Below are positions 20,895-22,273 of a DNA stretch of 22,273 nt, in pieces; within the stretch, counting starts at the first letter, position 1, and every line of letters begins with the position of its first letter. The position numbers were made by a program, and so were the translations under genes. Origin of the DNA: a virus; the IMG/VR virus record IMGVR_UViG_3300018080_000636, positions 1 through 22,273 of that record. One strand, 5' to 3'. The notes under the pieces were generated by a model. It was given only the letters and a program-made list of their open reading frames with translations, was not told the origin of the DNA and made no database searches.

Positions 20895-21220
20895 GGCGTA
20901 TATTCCTCCGGTAATGGTTGGTATTCCCAGACAAACTTTGTTATCTTTTTGTCCTGCGTCCTTTTTCCGTCCGTGTACCGCACCCACCCGTCTTTAATAT
21001 CAAGTACTTTTACTGAACTTTTGTATGGGTCAAACGGGTTTATCTCAAATCTATCGCTGCACGTATCCAACCACACCCACCTAGGAATCCATACGCTATT
21101 TATAGTCATTTGTGTTGTATTCTTATCTGGTACCTCCCACAGTAGTACCCAAAGTACAAGCAGCAATACAATGAGTATGTCGCAAATAAAAAGGAATACA
21201 CCACTAAATATATAGCCCAT
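20891..21220 (-). CDS. Membrane-anchored protein of the NPFDP/GWV/YxPLP family (copy B)
   Basis: A 109-residue protein; AAAGGAG six bases before ATG 21220. A long N-terminal hydrophobic stretch (FLFICDILIVLLLVLWVLLW) is followed by NSVWIPRW, INPFDPYKS, IKDGWVRYTD and FVWEYQPLPEEY, matching copy A box for box. The tandem order and shared boxes show duplication; sequence between boxes has diverged well. Likely at the cell membrane with its barrel in the cytoplasm. Confidence 0.75.
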   Translation of the reverse strand: MGYIFSGVFLFICDILIVLLLVLWVLLWEVPDKNTTQMTINSVWIPRWVWLDTCSDRFEINPFDPYKSSVKVLDIKDGWVRYTDGKRTQDKKITKFVWEYQPLPEEYTP

Positions 21221-21223
21221 CTC

Positions 21224-21427
21224 CTACTCCTTTCTACGGTCTTTCATTATTTTTTCTATCCTTTCTACACTCTGTTTTAATCTTGTCATACTACATTCTA
21301 ATTCCGTGGGTTCTCTTGCTACGTTGAAAAGCACGTCCACTATGTAAAACCAGACTAGGCACCCTAGGTATCCTATAACGATGTAGTATTCCCATATTAT
21401 TATCGTGTAGAATGTACTAAGAGTCAT
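21224..21427 (-). CDS. 67-residue membrane protein with coiled-coil tail
   Basis: Residues 5-36 are hydrophobic (IIIWEYYIVIGYLGCLVWFY), enough for one membrane helix; the C-terminal half (MTRLKQSVERIEKIMKDRRK) is a short basic coiled coil. Its overall plan recalls small spanin or inhibitor-type proteins, but no motif supports a function. AAGG precedes ATG 21427. Three bases separate it from copy B. Confidence 0.65.
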   Translation of the reverse strand: MTLSTFYTIIIWEYYIVIGYLGCLVWFYIVDVLFNVAREPTELECSMTRLKQSVERIEKIMKDRRKE

Positions 21428-21435
21428 TGGAAACC

Positions 21436-21798
21436 TTACGGAGTTTCTTTTGGGTACTTTTCAATCGTACCATCTATATAGTGTACAAAGGCAAATTCTT
21501 TGTTCTTCATATAGGACTTAGGTACCCCCTCTTCTATATGTGTATCTCTAATTTGGGGATACCCCGACTTAGCATACTCTTCCATGTCCTCCGCATCCAA
21601 AAACCACCGTTCTCCACAGCAGTTACAATAATCATGCAGCCCTATTACGTCCTCTCCAATTTTCTCTAGTGTAGCTATGGCTTCTTCCGCGGTATGTGCC
21701 TGTATAAAAATATGCGCACCAATACCTACATTATCATTGGTTATCCAGTAACCTCCTGCGTTGTTCTGGCTAATATAGTAGAACATTGTGGTTGTCAT
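21436..21798 (-). CDS. Conserved phage protein with CxCCGERW zinc-like motif
   Basis: A 120-residue protein. FYYISQNNAGGYWITNDNVG then AHTAEEAIATLEKIG and DYCNCCGERWFLDAEDMEEY is a pattern I know from uncharacterised phage proteins (DUF7296-like). Cys58, 60 and 61 with His55 could bind metal. AGGGG stands about nine bases before ATG 21798. Function unknown. Confidence 0.7.
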   Translation of the reverse strand: MTTTMFYYISQNNAGGYWITNDNVGIGAHIFIQAHTAEEAIATLEKIGEDVIGLHDYCNCCGERWFLDAEDMEEYAKSGYPQIRDTHIEEGVPKSYMKNKEFAFVHYIDGTIEKYPKETP

Positions 21799-21817
21799 TG
21801 TGTTTTCCCCTTAAATT

Positions 21818-22273
21818 TTAGTTTTCCGTACAAGACTTAAGAAATTCTACTACCCCAAAATGACCATTATTAGCAGCCCACCTAAGAGCCTCGTCATCTT
21901 CAGCATGAATATCAGCTCCTTGTTCTACTAAGTATTCTACTACCTTAAGATGACCATTATGAGCAGCCCGCCTAAGAGCATAGCCACCACAAGCATGAAC
22001 ATTAGCTCCTTGTTCTACTAAATATGTCACTACCCCAAAATGACCATTATGAGCAGCCCGCCTAAGAGCATAGCCACCACAAGCATGGACATCAGCTCCT
22101 TGTTCTACTAAGTATTCTACTACCTTAAGATGACCACTACTAGCAGCCCGCCTAAGAGCATAGCCATCACAAGCATGAACATTAGCTCCTTGTTCTACTA
22201 AGTATTCTACTATCTTAAGATGACCATTCTCAGTAGCCCACCTAAGAGCACAGTCATCATCAGCATGGACATC
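21818..22273 (-). CDS. Ankyrin-repeat protein (5' partial), 30-residue giant-virus-style repeats
   Basis: The frame is open to the right edge of the window, so the N-terminus is missing; an ATG at 22030 is inside a non-matching repeat junction and is not the start. The visible 151 residues are five ankyrin units, each exactly 30 residues, built as (D/N)(V/I)HAxxxxALRxAxxxGH(L/F)xxVxYLVEQGA. The 30-residue length and the LVEQGADIHA wording are typical of ankyrin proteins of Mimivirus-like viruses rather than the common 33-residue form. The C-terminus is short (FLKSCTEN). Ankyrin arrays bind proteins; target unknown. First gene seen of the - strand block. Near-identical DNA repeats suggest recent expansion. 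Confidence 0.88.
   Translation of the reverse strand, partial: DVHADDDCALRWATENGHLKIVEYLVEQGANVHACDGYALRRAASSGHLKVVEYLVEQGADVHACGGYALRRAAHNGHFGVVTYLVEQGANVHACGGYALRRAAHNGHLKVVEYLVEQGADIHAEDDEALRWAANNGHFGVVEFLKSCTEN
21833..22273 (-). repeat. Tandem 90-bp ankyrin-coding repeats
   Basis: Five 90-base units in phase with the ankyrin repeats, very similar at the DNA level (GGAGCTAATGTTCATGCTTG and GTAGAATACTTAGTAGAACA recur with few changes). The changes alternate between two forms of the unit (HLKVVEY and HFGVVxY), which suggests duplication of pairs. Confidence 0.9.

Noticed and set aside
1-22273. tRNA genes
   Set aside because: I saw no cloverleaf-like segment in the few gaps between genes; a covariance-model scan would be needed to be certain.

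Overview
The window reads as part of the genome of a tailed double-stranded DNA bacteriophage. It is AT-rich, nearly every gene has an AGGAG-type ribosome binding site, and genes are packed with 4-base ATGA overlaps. There is no rRNA, tRNA, transposase or host metabolic operon. Two near-perfect sigma-70 promoters and the strong Shine-Dalgarno sites point to a bacterial host with standard signals. The host itself cannot be named from this sequence.

Layout. Bases 1-1889 are on the + strand and hold the end of a virion module: the tail end of one repeat protein, a second protein with a LamG-like N-terminus and six 47-residue repeats, and a tiny zinc-ribbon-like protein whose last codons form a perfect hairpin. 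From 1891 to 22273 every gene is on the - strand and so is read from right to left. In order of transcription these are: a partial protein of 30-residue ankyrin repeats (21818-22273); small membrane-anchored and zinc-binding accessory proteins (20541-21798); a DnaG/T7-type primase (19688-20554); a PGDYG-like small protein; about 570 bases without genes, with a long inverted repeat, iteron-like repeats, palindromes and a consensus promoter (candidate replication origin and operon boundary); an unknown 280-residue protein; a DnaB-type helicase; a RING-like zinc protein; a metallophosphoesterase; a 3'-5' exonuclease carrying a UDG-like N-terminal domain; four or five small genes; a family A polymerase lacking an exonuclease; a conserved phage protein; a single-stranded-DNA-binding protein; a RecA/Sak4-like ATPase; a proteasome-like Ntn hydrolase; a PD-(D/E)XK nuclease; an Mre11/Rad50 (SbcDC, T4 gp47/gp46-like) pair with Rad50 split into three genes; two sigma-70-like factors; a HAD phosphatase; a terminator; and last a glutaredoxin coupled to a stand-alone NrdD C-terminal-like protein.

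How they may work together. Primase, helicase, exonuclease plus polymerase, SSB, RecA-like protein, the PDDEXK nuclease and Mre11/Rad50 make up a near-complete replication-recombination set. The two sigma-like factors at the distal end of this long block could switch transcription to the + strand virion genes, as in other lytic phages (inference). The most unusual points are the split replication and recombination enzymes (polymerase in two genes, Rad50 in three with the first break at the zinc hook), a consensus promoter buried in the exonuclease III motif, a giant-virus-style ankyrin array, and paralogous repeat tail proteins that vary only at set positions. Nine genes missed by simple start calling or too short for it have been added or re-started here, with their ribosome binding sites given as evidence.
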